Positions 11,301 through 23,700 of a stretch of DNA of 64,000 nt are shown piece by piece. Position 1 is the first letter of the stretch. The number at the start of each line of letters is the position of its first letter. This DNA is from Tachypleus tridentatus. Taxonomy: Eukaryota; Arthropoda; Merostomata; Xiphosura; Limulidae. The stretch spans positions 63,359,576-63,423,575 of the forward strand of contig NC_134830.1 in the NCBI RefSeq assembly GCF_004210375.1. The letters run 5' to 3'. The translations under genes and the position numbers were made by a program. A model generated the notes under the pieces. The model saw only the letters and a program-made list of their open reading frames with translations. It was not told the DNA's origin and did not search any database.

Positions 11301-13237
11301 ATCACCTCAGTTAGTAGCCGTGAATAATGTAAAACACAATACTCGTATTAACTTTATTTTATTATTTAATTATGATATATTGATCTTATAATTTATTCTG
11401 AATTGATTTTCTATCCCGATTTTCTTTTCTATGTCACATGATTTTATGATGTTTTGAGAATTTATTATATTTTAATTAATTTGAGTTGTACTTCTGGGAG
11501 TAAACTCCGATTTTCAAATATTAGCTTTTTGAGTTGTATTACGATTTTTATTTGATTTTATTGACCTTAACTGGTAGCTATTTTTTGTGCTTCCCTTGGT
11601 AGTTTTACATATCATGTTTGGGAAGATGATTACAGTATATTGAGTCCTGTAACTACCTATATACTTCCATCAATAATGTTTAGTTTTAACGTTTGGGTCC
11701 GAGAGACCTAGAGAAGTTGTCATAGTTGAAATATATTCTAATATCACCATTTTAGTTTAGAATGTATCATCAGTAAAGTAAATCAATATTCTTAATTTTG
11801 TGCAGCCCTTCTGCATGTAAATGGGTTATTTTTGTTAAGCAGATGTCATAAGGTTACAAATATGTGCTAAATGTTAACCCCTTTACTTTCAGGTTTCTTC
11901 TTTGGAACAGTTCTGAATTTGCATTTTGCGATTACATACTTCATTTGATATCAGCTACCTATATACTACATGTAGATAAACCAGTGACAACGGAGTACAC
12001 ACACATATTAAAAACCGAACCCGGAGTAAAAATATTTCGTGGGGCGACCTTTCAAGTAAACGCTAGTTTAATAGAAAACAGACCTTTTGTTACTTCAGTT
12101 TTATTAGTTCGTTTATTTATCTTACATAGATATACATACATAATGTTCGCCAATTGTGTTTTGGCTACTTAACGATGCCTAAGTATCTCATAAATGTTTT
12201 ACTAGATAATACTGACACGTCCATTCCAGAAAGTAAAGCAATACGTTTGTAAATTTAATTTAAAAGTATTCATCGAGTTTTGCCCTTACCTACATTCATG
12301 AATGGGTACAATTTTTTTTTTACAAAGTTGTCATGGAGCATAGAGAGAAAAATTATATTTATCCATTGTTCACTTGTTTGAGTTTTGACTCAAAGGCATA
12401 CGAGACTATGTGCGCTCTGTACACCACGTGGAATCGGGCCCTGGATATTAGTTGAAAGTCCATAAACTTACTATCGACCCATTGGTGTAATTCAAAGAGG
12501 GAGTTATTCAATGATACAAAAGTGAGGCTTGGATATGCTTAAAGTTTGAGTCTTTTATTTGTATTAGAATATGTATTTATTATTCAGTTAGTTGCTTCTT
12601 CTAGGAATGCATTTTTATTAGTTTTAGTATTAGGCTTAAAAGAACCAGTTATTAATTATATTTATTTCCCTAAACAAATAAAAAACAGAAAGGTATTATT
12701 CATTCAAACTGATGGTATTGTTTATGAATAAAAAACAGTAACTCCAAAATTTCAGTTTGTAAATATAAGAAATATTTATTCATTCTCTAATTTATCAATT
12801 ATTGTCAGTTTTTTCTAGTTTCTACTCTCACCACCAAGTTTATTACGTTTTTTAGAATTACTAATATACTTAAAATTGTTCAATTTCAACCCATAAAATT
12901 TAAATAAAGGTATTACATGTAATTAATATCGAATGTTCGTATTTACACTACATAGTTTGAAACAACGACAATTTTATATGTGAATGACAATGAAAAAATC
13001 TGTCAGCGTAAGATTTTCAATTAAATGTGTTTTTACCTTTTCTTGATATTTGAGGAAACTGAATATAGTTATTACATGTGTATTTGAAATTTCTGTATTA
13101 ACTATGAACAAACATTAAGTACATAATTTGACTGTGGTTATGACGTTGAATACTATGAGGCTTGAACTTCTTGCACTATTACTTATTATTATATATGGTC
13201 CATGTGACAAGTTCTATAGGTTAAAAAAAAATATTCA
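11301..13237. other. AT-rich, no recognised gene
   Basis: A 102-codon plus-strand ORF (11864-12172) and a 61-codon one (12546-12731) have no recognisable motif, no splice context and an amino-acid mix expected of AT-rich DNA. I treat them as chance. One decayed SINE-C lies at 12395-12500. Confidence 0.5.
12395..12500 (-). repeat. Degenerate SINE-C
   Basis: Contains GAGACTATGTGCGCTCTGTA and the head part AAACTTACTATCGACCCATTGG in SINE-C order. It is diverged and no TSD is seen. Confidence 0.5.
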
Positions 13238-13733
13238 GTGCTGTTAAATTTTCATCTACATTTAAACATCCTTAAAAATTTGACACCACTAAGTTACTTA
13301 ACAAAAAAACATTTGAGAATATCATCCACATTACTGTGTCTACTGTTGCTTTTAACAAATTATAATTATTATACAATTAACAAATATAATTTTTTCTCTT
13401 TGTTACACAGTAAAATACATGTACAGGTGCACTTGAAAGCCCATTAGACAAAAAGTAAAATTAACAAAATCACTAAAAACTAACTTCAGACAATCGTGTA
13501 TATTTATATATATAGTTATCAATTTCACACGTTGATTACTTGACCTAAACAGAAAAAAAGATCATAAAATATTAGCACATTCATTCACTCTTTCACACTG
13601 AACTGTGCAAATTTAATGATAGTCATACACCTGTATTTACATCAATAAGTTTTCCACACATTTGAAAAGTTTTAATCTGAATAAAGTACTTGTAGTAATT
13701 CATATCATTGGTATAAATACATAACTTTAATTT

Positions 13734-13739
13734 TTTATT
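13734..13739 (-). terminator. Candidate poly(A) signal AATAAA
   Basis: AATAAA on the minus strand, about 720 bases after the SLC20 stop codon. Such hexamers are frequent by chance in DNA this AT-rich, so this is only a candidate. Confidence 0.25.
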
Positions 13740-14024
13740 GGCTCCATGTCAAGAAACCCTATAATGCTTTTCTTTAATATCAAGTAAGATTATTATAACT
13801 TTCAACAGATAAATGCTTTTTGACTAGCTGATTGCCATTTCATCTCTTGTATAAACTTTGATACTAAGGATACTTTAACTCATATAACATCTATCTTAAC
13901 TACAACAGCAAACTTTTACATTCTTTTTTAATTTTTCTTATACATCAGATATGAATTTTTCGGTAATAGTAGAGGTGTCTGAAATGCTAACCAGTAAGCA
14001 GTAGTACTTTACATAAAATCATCT

Positions 14025-14099
14025 GTGATTGACTTTTCAAGTAAGATATAAAATATTCATATTACTCTTATTTTATATCTTACTTGAAAAGTCAATCAC
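14025..14099. repeat. Perfect 31-bp inverted repeat (hairpin)
   Basis: The arm 14025-14055 begins GTGATTGACTTTTCAAG. Its exact reverse complement is 14069-14099, and the loop is 13 bases. It lies 360-435 bases past the SLC20 stop, so it would fold in that transcript's 3' UTR. It could be a regulatory stem, a snap-back duplication or a young foldback insertion. Confidence 0.9.
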
Positions 14100-14459
14100 T
14101 GACTGAAAGTAAAATGTGTAGCTCCAAGATTTGCAGTAACTCTTTTGAAGGTTTTCTTCTGTACAAAATCACAATTATAATTCTAATGGGAAGAAATGTT
14201 ATTATACCTTAAAGCTTGATTTCAGTGCCACACTTTCATAGAAATCACTCATTTGTAGGAACAGATTTCCTCTGCTGGCTAAATAATTTTTAAACACATT
14301 TCTAAGTCTGTAGTCTGTAAAATAGTTATTATCAAATGTTTCATACAACAACTACTATGTACAGATTCTTTATAATCAATATCAGTATTTTTTTAAGAAT
14401 GTAATGTCTTTATGTTATCCTGATAAACACATACACACTAACATATGTGCCCTAAAGAA

Positions 14460-14703
14460 TCACACAATTTTAAGGCCATAAAAAATAGCCATGAACATAG
14501 CTGAAAGACCGCCAGTCAGTGGAAGGGTGAGGACCCAGGCAAGGACAATGTTTCGAAACAGGCTCCAGTCCACTCCTGTCCGTGTGCGAACCCAGCCTAC
14601 AAATACCACTGAACCAACTTTACAGTGTGTGGTGCTAATTGGAACACCAACCTTGGATGCCAGGAGAACTGTTGATGCTGCTCCAATTTCAATAGTGAAA
14701 CCA
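14460..14703 (-). CDS. SLC20A1/2: SLC20 last coding exon
   Basis: Encodes [20 protein letters not shown], then [37 protein letters not shown] and the C-terminus [12 protein letters not shown], ending in TGA at 14460-14462. The GFTIEI Glu and the STTH motif are kept. The short tail after the last helix is normal for the family. Acceptor TTGTAG. Confidence 0.97.
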
Positions 14704-17700
14704 CTACAAGGATAAACATAATTCTACTAAAATATTAAGAACCTGCAATGATTCAGGTGTGGGTAAAATGGTAAACTTGTTTTCAGTCTAACATGAAATT
14801 AAAACACAGTGTTAGATATTTCTGTCATATTGGTTTCATATAATTACTCATACTGATAACTTTCCTTGAGCCTGGTAAAACAAATATTTGTTCAATAATT
14901 TACAATGAATATACCTTTTTCATTATTGTAGTATATTGATAATCACTTGTAAATATTTATACTACACATTTATTTTAATGAAACATTACAAATAATCTCA
15001 ATAATGGTAGCTACAGCCATATGGCACATCCACTGAAAATAGCCATCTTAAATAAAGTCTCCCTTGTACTTACCTTGAAGGAGTAATTTTAGTAAGATCT
15101 TCTCCTAAGGTTTTAATAACTCTTCTGCCCCATACCCATAAACCTATACATATGCCAAATGCACCATACAAAAGTATATAGATTGGGGTTTGTTCTTTTT
15201 GTAACACATCTCCTGCCTGAAAAACCAGCCAAACAGCCACTAAAGGGCCTATTGCATTGCTAGAAGTACAAAATATAGGAAGAATTAATTTAATCAACAG
15301 ATAAATTTTAATAATTTTATTTTGTGAAATTTTAAAGCATGTTATTCATTGAATTTATATCACCATATAATGCCAATACAAATATAAATATTATTACAAT
15401 GAAACATAAAAAACACAAGTATGCCTTTTAGTAGTTCTACAATTTTTATTACTACTGTCTCGTATATTAAATGTCAAAACACTTGAAGGAAGACAGTCAC
15501 ATTACATAGATGTCAACATTTTTGTCAGATTTTCTCTTTAGGAAAGCACTGTTCCATGAATATAGTACAATACATACTTGAGAAATCAGTTCTTTTTTTT
15601 TAATTATATCATATAATTTGTGTTTTCACATTCTTTTCTGTAGTGGGTTTTATTTGTTTTTGTTTGAGAAATACAAGAAATCTTTCAAATTATGAGGAGT
15701 GATTAAAAGTGTCTTCTTGTCATTCAGTTTTTTAAACTCTCAGAACCAATTTTTGAAGTGTTTTCATAATTGATTTAGAGATGATATTACAATGGCAGAT
15801 CATAAGGGATTAAAAGAAATCAGTGTCTGATTATGACATTCTGAGGCCCTAAGTTATGTTTACGTTAAGTTTTAAAAAGCCCCATATAATAAATTAAAAT
15901 GTAGTCACTTTTTTCTTTTTCAAGAGATTTAACATATTGTGAGGCCCTAAACTGTAGCTCATGCCATATCCTGCACCAAAAGAGATGATTGATAAGGTAG
16001 AAATATATACAATTAGAAATAAGTTAATACTGAATTTAAATAAACAATAGATTATGATATTTTTAAATGAAATAAGGCAGGAAAATGAGCAATAGAAATA
16101 AAAAATTCAAGATGTGTACAAGAAGAATTAAAATATTAATAAATAAATAGCAGAAAATGTAAATAACAGCACTGAATCAAGCATGAAACTACACAATAGG
16201 CTATGTGTGCTCTGCACACCACAGGTATAGAAACATAGTTTCTAGGGGTCTGAGTCTGCAGACATACACACTGTGCCACTGGGATATGGATTAAGATATA
16301 AATTATGTATTTTTAATCACTTGTAATAACATGTTATTAGTACATAACCTTAATCAAATCTGCCACTGAAACGTGTTTACCCTGAAATATTACATCAGAA
16401 GTTAACTCACATTTAAAATCTGTTTTTTCACAGGAGCATTCTGTTAACGAGAAGATGTGATTTAACATTACAAGAGTTGCTTGGGATTGTGATGAGGCAG
16501 AACAGAAACAGTCTGGTTTATTATTATTATACCAGCAATGTAAAGAATATGGAAGTGCATGAAAATTGTCAGATAAGTTTGTTTGTAGTTAAATGCAAAT
16601 TTATACAATAGACTATCTGTGGTGTGCCTCCCTCCCCTGCTGGTGAGCTACTAGGAGACATCAAATAAATATTATTACAATAAAAATTAAACCTACAAGA
16701 ACAGAAAAATTGAAAGTGTATTATAACTACTTCCAATTATATAAATATTAGTGTTCACAACTGTAATATCATGTTTAGTTGAAAACAGTAGTGATGAATA
16801 TGAATATGTTAATATATATAGATATATTCACATTGTTATAAGCTATTGGGTTGAGGAATAATTCGTGAGCGTTTTTTCAAGTTAACAAAATATATTCATA
16901 AATGAAACGCTTTCGCAAAATATTTCATGTCATTTGGTAGATAATTTTTTGCTCTAATAGATGGTGTGTTTGATTTTCATATTCTTTAATTTTTGCTTTC
17001 ATTTTCAGCTCATTAAATGGAATGTCAAGTGGACAAAATCGAGCATTTTCGACACCATCTGCTTTTCGCATTTAATTTCTTGCAATTTCGTTTAAAACAA
17101 TGCATACTATATACCTAGGTATTACATGAAATAAAGTATCATAATAAATGTTTTGGGTGTAATGTGTTCATGCATTGAAGTATTGTATAGTCTTGCATGT
17201 AATGCTTGAATGAAATTATTTAAAAACGCTCACGAATTATTCCTCAACCTAATATATTTTCGATGTTGTAATTTGTTTGTTCGCTAGAGGCGCATGACAT
17301 TAACATTAAATAACTAATCCTAGAATACCTAGTATGTTCGTGAATATTAATGATCGGGAGATTTTATGAAGTATTGCGAAACAAGGCAACATTATAAATA
17401 TGAGAAATAGTGAAGCGTTGAAACAGTTTTCAGTTAGAAGAGTCTCAGTCATTCACTGAAGCGTTTAGTTACAGTGAAACATCTAGATTAGTATTAACTA
17501 TTAAGTATTGTGTATATTTCCTTAGTCAATGTATTAGTTGTGTAATCGTGCAAGTAAGTATATTTATACGCTAGTCGTGTATCATTAATGAATAAATATA
17601 TGTTGAATTTGAAAATGAAAACGTTATTTGTGAACTTTAGCCTTAAAGGTACAACTGTCTACAAGTAGTAGTAGTCTGTACGTTAAGGAAGGAATAAACT

Positions 17701-20700
17701 AATTTCACATTATTTTTGATCAAATAACTTGAAAGAACTAGCCAAACAACAGAATATCTTCCAACAATATATACTTAAATATATACCCTTTAAGCGGAAT
17801 TCCAACACACAAAGCACAAGAACATAACTGATTTCGGATATTTGGACTACTATTGAAAGTAATTGGATAAAAACCAATCTAAACTAGACAATTATATTAG
17901 TAAGAAATTCGCTTTAATTAAAATGAAGTTCTTTAAAGTCTTTCACTTTGGAATAAAATGAGAGAAACTAGATAATAGTTAAACCTTTAATTCGAAACCA
18001 TGCGATTAATAAGCAACATAACAGCGAAATGACGTGACTGTAAGCAGAAATGAAATTTGAAAAAAAAATTATATTAATACTTTTCCTGAGTTGGATATAT
18101 TCTTTCAGTTAATACAAAACTTGCACTTTTTTATTTTCGTGGCAGATTTTAAAATTCGATAAAGTTCGTTTTATGAATGATTATACATGCTACCTGTTGC
18201 GTCAGCTCTGAATAGGTTAGGCCCGGCATGGCCAGGTGAGTTAAGTGGGAGCGTTATAATTCACAGTCAATCCCACTATTCGTTGGTAAAAGAGTAGCCC
18301 AAGAGTTGGCGGTGGGTGATGATGACTAGTTGCCTTCCCTCTAGTCTTACACTTCTAAATTAGAAACGGCTAGCGCAGATAGCCCTCGAGTAGCTTTGCG
18401 CGAAATTTTAAAAACAAACAAACTAAACAGGTTCTTGAAATATATTCTGGTTGACAAAATGAAACGTGTAGTTAAAATAACAGGACAAAATTTAACTTCT
18501 ATTAAGTCCACCCAGCTTAGCCTAAACATGTCCAAATAGGAAACAAATGTAAAATCGTATATCTCAGGATAGCTGGTATGGGTATTAACACTTTTACTAA
18601 TAAAACAAAGAACAACGTTTCGACCTTCTCAGGTCATCTTCCTCTTTGTTAACCTGAAGAGGACCTAAATAAGTTAAAACGTTGTTCTCTGCTTTATTAG
18701 TAAAAAATGTTAATACCCATACAGCCGTCCTGATATATACACGAAGTCTAAAATCGTATGAGAAACATTACCTTATATTTTCATTGTTATAAAAATAGCT
18801 AAATATATTTTTATGTCCGTAAATAAATTAGACGTAAATACAATACCTGACGTCATTTCCCCCATGCGCAAATGCACCAAATATAGCAGTTAATATCTGC
18901 AGGAACGAAAAGAGCTGGCGAGTTTCTGGCTTGTCATCATGACTGTCCTCCGCTGAATCACCTGATTCCTATTTAGTTTGACGGGGAAGAGTACAATTAG
19001 ACACAAAGCTTTTAAAACGAAACCAACCAGGCTGTCGGACCCTTTGTACATAGTTTGCTTTAATATTTTGCACAAAAAAGGAAATGTGGTCGCAATGAGC
19101 ATTGTGAATTGGATTCTATTTTTCCGGCTTTAGTTATCTTTGTGTCTGAATTTTAGTAGCAAAGTCTAAATCTTAAGCCTTAACCTTTTCACCCTAAACA
19201 TTAACTTTTGACTTTGTCTTCGAGCTTAGAAAAAGTGCAAAACCCAATCGTTGCGCATAGTTTAGCATATTATCTCAAAGTTGTTGTGTTTTTTGGTTGT
19301 TGTTTTTTAATGGCACAGTGAATATACTGACAATTCGTAAGTTCAAGGAAGACTGGGTGGTTGGTAAGTTAATTAAATCTATGTACAGATAATATTTTAT
19401 CGCTTCTGGGAGGGTTGCAATCATCCTAAACCTCGACTCGCAAACCTATTGATCAAGGTTCTGATTATATCATCGAACCTGCTCTCCATTTCACCCATGG
19501 GAGTGTTACAATGTAACGGTCAATTCTACTATTGGATTAGAGTAGCTCATGAAGAAACAATTAACAGCATGAACTTCATACATATATTTTAAATCCTGTA
19601 TAAATATAGTATTACTGTGATGGATAAATAATAGCTTAAAACTTCATACGTATAAAATACACTCCACCATTATAAGAAAGCTTCATGTTGTTTTCAACTT
19701 ACCCTTATCTGATGAGGAGTGAAACTTTTCGAAATTAGTATAACTCAGTAAAAAGGGGTAAATCGAACGACAGGAAAACTTCGTATCTATTTTTAGTTTT
19801 TAAATGTTGGTAATTCAGAAAAATTGTCACACATTCCTCAGATATTATAATATAGGTTTAGTGTAAAAGAACTCAAAATATTGCACAAAGAATGTACAAT
19901 AAACCACTATATTAAAGCTTAGTGAAAACCTTACGTTTTTGTTGTCTCATACATGATTATAACAAAGCCAACTAGTCCAAATACCACACCTGCCTTACTG
20001 ACACACTTAGACCTAACTCTTTCAACTTCTGATTTTGTCAACAATTTTCTTAACACCCTTGCACAGTGACAACAGCTCCACGCCCATCACTACGTTTCTT
20101 TATCTCTCACACAAGCCATATTTACCATGTCACGTATCAGGTCTTCTATGTCGTTCACCATACCTTTTCCAAAAATTTAACCGAACAAGAGATTATTTCT
20201 TTCTTACCAGACGCCTGGCAGGGCCAGATGGTTAAGGCACTCGACTCGCCGTGGGGGCGTTATAAAGTTACGGTCAACCCCACTATTCGTTGGTCGACTC
20301 CTAATCCCCGTCACAACAAACGTGCTCGCCCTTTCAACTTTGAGGGCATTATAAAGTGACTGTTAGTTGGCAAAAGAGTAGCCCAAGAGTTGGCGGTGTA
20401 TAGTTATGACTAGTTGCCTTTCCTCCAGTCTTACACTGTTAAATTAGAGATGGCTAACGCAAATAACCCTCGTGTAACTTAGCCGAAATTAAGAAAAACA
20501 AAACAAAAATAAAACAATCATCTTTCACGAAATGTTCTTCCTTCAATAGATTAACTCTTTGACATGTATGAGATGTCTCTTTCAGGGAGTGGTCCAGGAT
20601 ATGTAGTTTCCCCCATGAAGATCCTGCAACGTTATGTTTTTACCTGCATGAAGATTTCATTTTCTAACCTCTTGCTTGCCTTTACAGTTGATTGAATAAA

Positions 20701-23700
20701 AATTTGAACACTTAACGAACATCATTTCATACAATTCAGTTTCCATTTTGGAATCTATCGCAACAATGTGAAATTCAGACCTTCTCATTCATTGTCCACA
20801 ATAACTATATTATGAAGTTTTTACCTCAGAGCCGATGAGATGGAGTAACTCTTTGTTTGTTTGCTAGTTAGAATGAAATAACAGAATAAAAGAAATATTT
20901 ATATTTGCCATTGTACAATGATACTGATATGTGGTGGAGTTTTTCGAAAATGATATAATGCAGTGACAAGTGTTTAATCGAATATCAGATTTATTTTCTT
21001 AAAGCAATATAATCACTTGCCTAATATGAAAAGATAGTCAGATCGGGGGAGTGTAGACTTATGAGTTCTGCTACCGCAAATAAATCGCGTTCCACATTTT
21101 GAGGCTGAGGGAGCGTTATAAAAATGAGAGTCAAATTTCGCTATTCCGTTATGATAATCCAAGGGTTGGGAATAATTGGTGTTGACTAACTACACTCCCT
21201 CTAATCTATCAACTCAAAATCATGGACTCCTAGCGAATTTATTCGGAATGAAAAAATATATAAAACCATAAAAGGTTACGATTTGCATAGTGACATTTTT
21301 AACCATTTTCGTAACAACACCTTTTATTGTGATTTGTACTCGAACTCAAAAAAACTCTACATTTTTGTTTTCGTTTTTCATAATTGTAACATAGAAAAAA
21401 AAAACAAATGCGTATATACTGTTTCTAAGGAGCGAAGTCTTATGATGTTTATAATCAAAATTCTTGTATTTGTTTGAACGTAAAGGAAAACTATAAGTGT
21501 TTTAAATGTTTAGTTAAAAAACCAAAAACACAGAGGAAGGAATGAAAACGTACCACATCCTGTTGTTCAGTTCCATCACTGATTTTTACGTTCATATTTT
21601 GAGGTTGACAATTTGATGAGTGATCGTCTACGTGAAAGAAAATATGCTTTAAAAATATAATAAATTATTTTTAATATACTGAAATATTTGAAGCATCAAA
21701 TTTATTTATTTTTTACTTGAATGATGCGAGATAAAGCGTTAAATTATTTTTCTTACTTGGTTAATGATTCACAAAATAAAAGCATTGAGCACCACAAATT
21801 TAAGGTATTGTTTTTGGCTCAAAACTACATAGTAGACTAAATACACTTTATGCATCGTGGGGTATCGAATCACGAACTGTAGTTTGAAAGTCAAGGGGGA
21901 TAATAACTTTTTATACTCTTAATGGAATAGGTTTAAAACTGTTCCCTTACGTTGACTCCAACAAGTAACTGGATTACTAAGGACCTATATACTTTTCTAG
22001 AATGATATTGTGAATGTTATTTTCGTCGAACTTTACAACAAGAAAATGGCAAAATATAAAAGGTAGATCGTGATAAATTAGAAAACTGGCATTGTGAACT
22101 GTGTATAACAATGGATTAAACAATTTAACGATATTATTTTTAAAATGCCAAATGAAACGAGTCTGTAGGGCTACTAGATTTCCGAAGTGAAAAACTAGGT
22201 TGTTGTTGTTTTTTTTCATACAGAATGACACTGTAACAACCATGGAACAGTTTAAATTATAACAACACACTGGTTTGCATTTGCTAAGGTCTCCCGCTAG
22301 TACAGCGGTAAGTCTACGGATTTACAACGCTAAAATCTGCGGCTCTATTCCACTCGGTGGACTCAGCAGATAGCCCGATATGGCTTTGCTATAAGAAAAC
22401 ACATACAAAGACGCACACACACACATTTGTTAGGTAATTTGATGTTTATTGCATCGTGGTTTAAACCACATACAAATACATTCTGTTAAAAGCTCATATA
22501 GTAAAATGTAATGAATAACAATTGCGCCTAGCTTGCTTTGAATCTACTCAAAACGCAGTTTGTTGCTTTTTTCTTTGGCTGTTGTTAGGCAGGTCTTTGA
22601 GGCTGCCCATGACAAATTAGCTTTAAACAATATATATCAGAAGGATGAGGAACACTGTAGAGTGTGATTTATCTTTATCAAATGACTCTTCAAGTAAAAT
22701 TTAAAGGTGCCGTGTATAATGAAAAACTGTACACATCAAATTCGTATTGAGGTGCGCCCACAGTGACACAGTGATATGTCTGCGGACTCACACCACTAAA
22801 AACCGGGTTTCCATACCCGTAGTTGGCAGAGCGTAGATAGCTCATTTTGTATCATTGTGCTTAATTCTAAACAAAAACAATCATATTGAGTTGCAAAGAA
22901 AGAGAAAAATATTCAGTATTTTTACAGTTTCTGATCGGGACAAAAGAGTAAAGCAAAAAGCTCAAATGGTCTGATTTTATTTGTACGTGGTGATCTTACA
23001 CGAGAGCAAATAACTTGTTAATTTTGGCTAGAGACCAGGCCCTACAGATTGGCTGCCAGTAACTTTGTTGAAACAATGAAGATAAGCATAAGTCAGCAAA
23101 GATGCTTAGAAATACAAGAACATTAATATCTCAGCTTAGCATTATGATAGAAAATAGAGAATTGTAGCGAAAAAGAATATGAAAGAGCCGCTGGAATAAA
23201 AAGAAGGAAATGTACTCCTATTTAGTTGCTACATCTGACTGAGTCAGAAGCTGGATGTCTTAATATTGTAATGAATGAAAATACCAAAATATCTTCCTCA
23301 AGCTAGATAGCAAAACATAATGTTTCGTGACAACAAGGGATCTGTTGGTCCATCTCATCTGTTCCATCCTCTAAGCCAAAAGTGTTAAATAAAATGAAGC
23401 TATAGCCTTTTTAGGCTTGTGGTTAATATTTTTTTAGATACAACCTAAAATCCTTCTTTGCCTTACCACTAGCAACAGCACACTGCTTGGACAGCTTAAG
23501 AGACTGATCAACCATTATGCTAAGGTCCTTTTCTTTCATGACGCTGTTAAGGTTGTTCCCATACAAATTATACCTATAACTCAAATTATGATAACCTATA
23601 TGCAGTATCTTAGATTTATCATAATTATAACCCATCTACCATTTATTTGCCCAGCCTACTAAATGATTTAGATCCTTTTGTAAAGTAGTAGCATCCTCTT

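Larger units (their letters stand above)
13238..14459 (-). other. Probable 3' UTR / downstream region of the SLC20 gene
   Basis: This follows the transporter stop codon directly on the minus strand. It has no interspersed SINE for 1.2 kb, in contrast to the introns, which fits transcribed UTR. A possible poly(A) signal and a strong hairpin lie inside. The true cleavage site is not known. Confidence 0.4.

Noticed and set aside
11864..12172. 102-codon plus-strand ORF as a gene
   Set aside because: No motif, no splice sites of note, and codon and amino-acid use expected of AT-rich random sequence.
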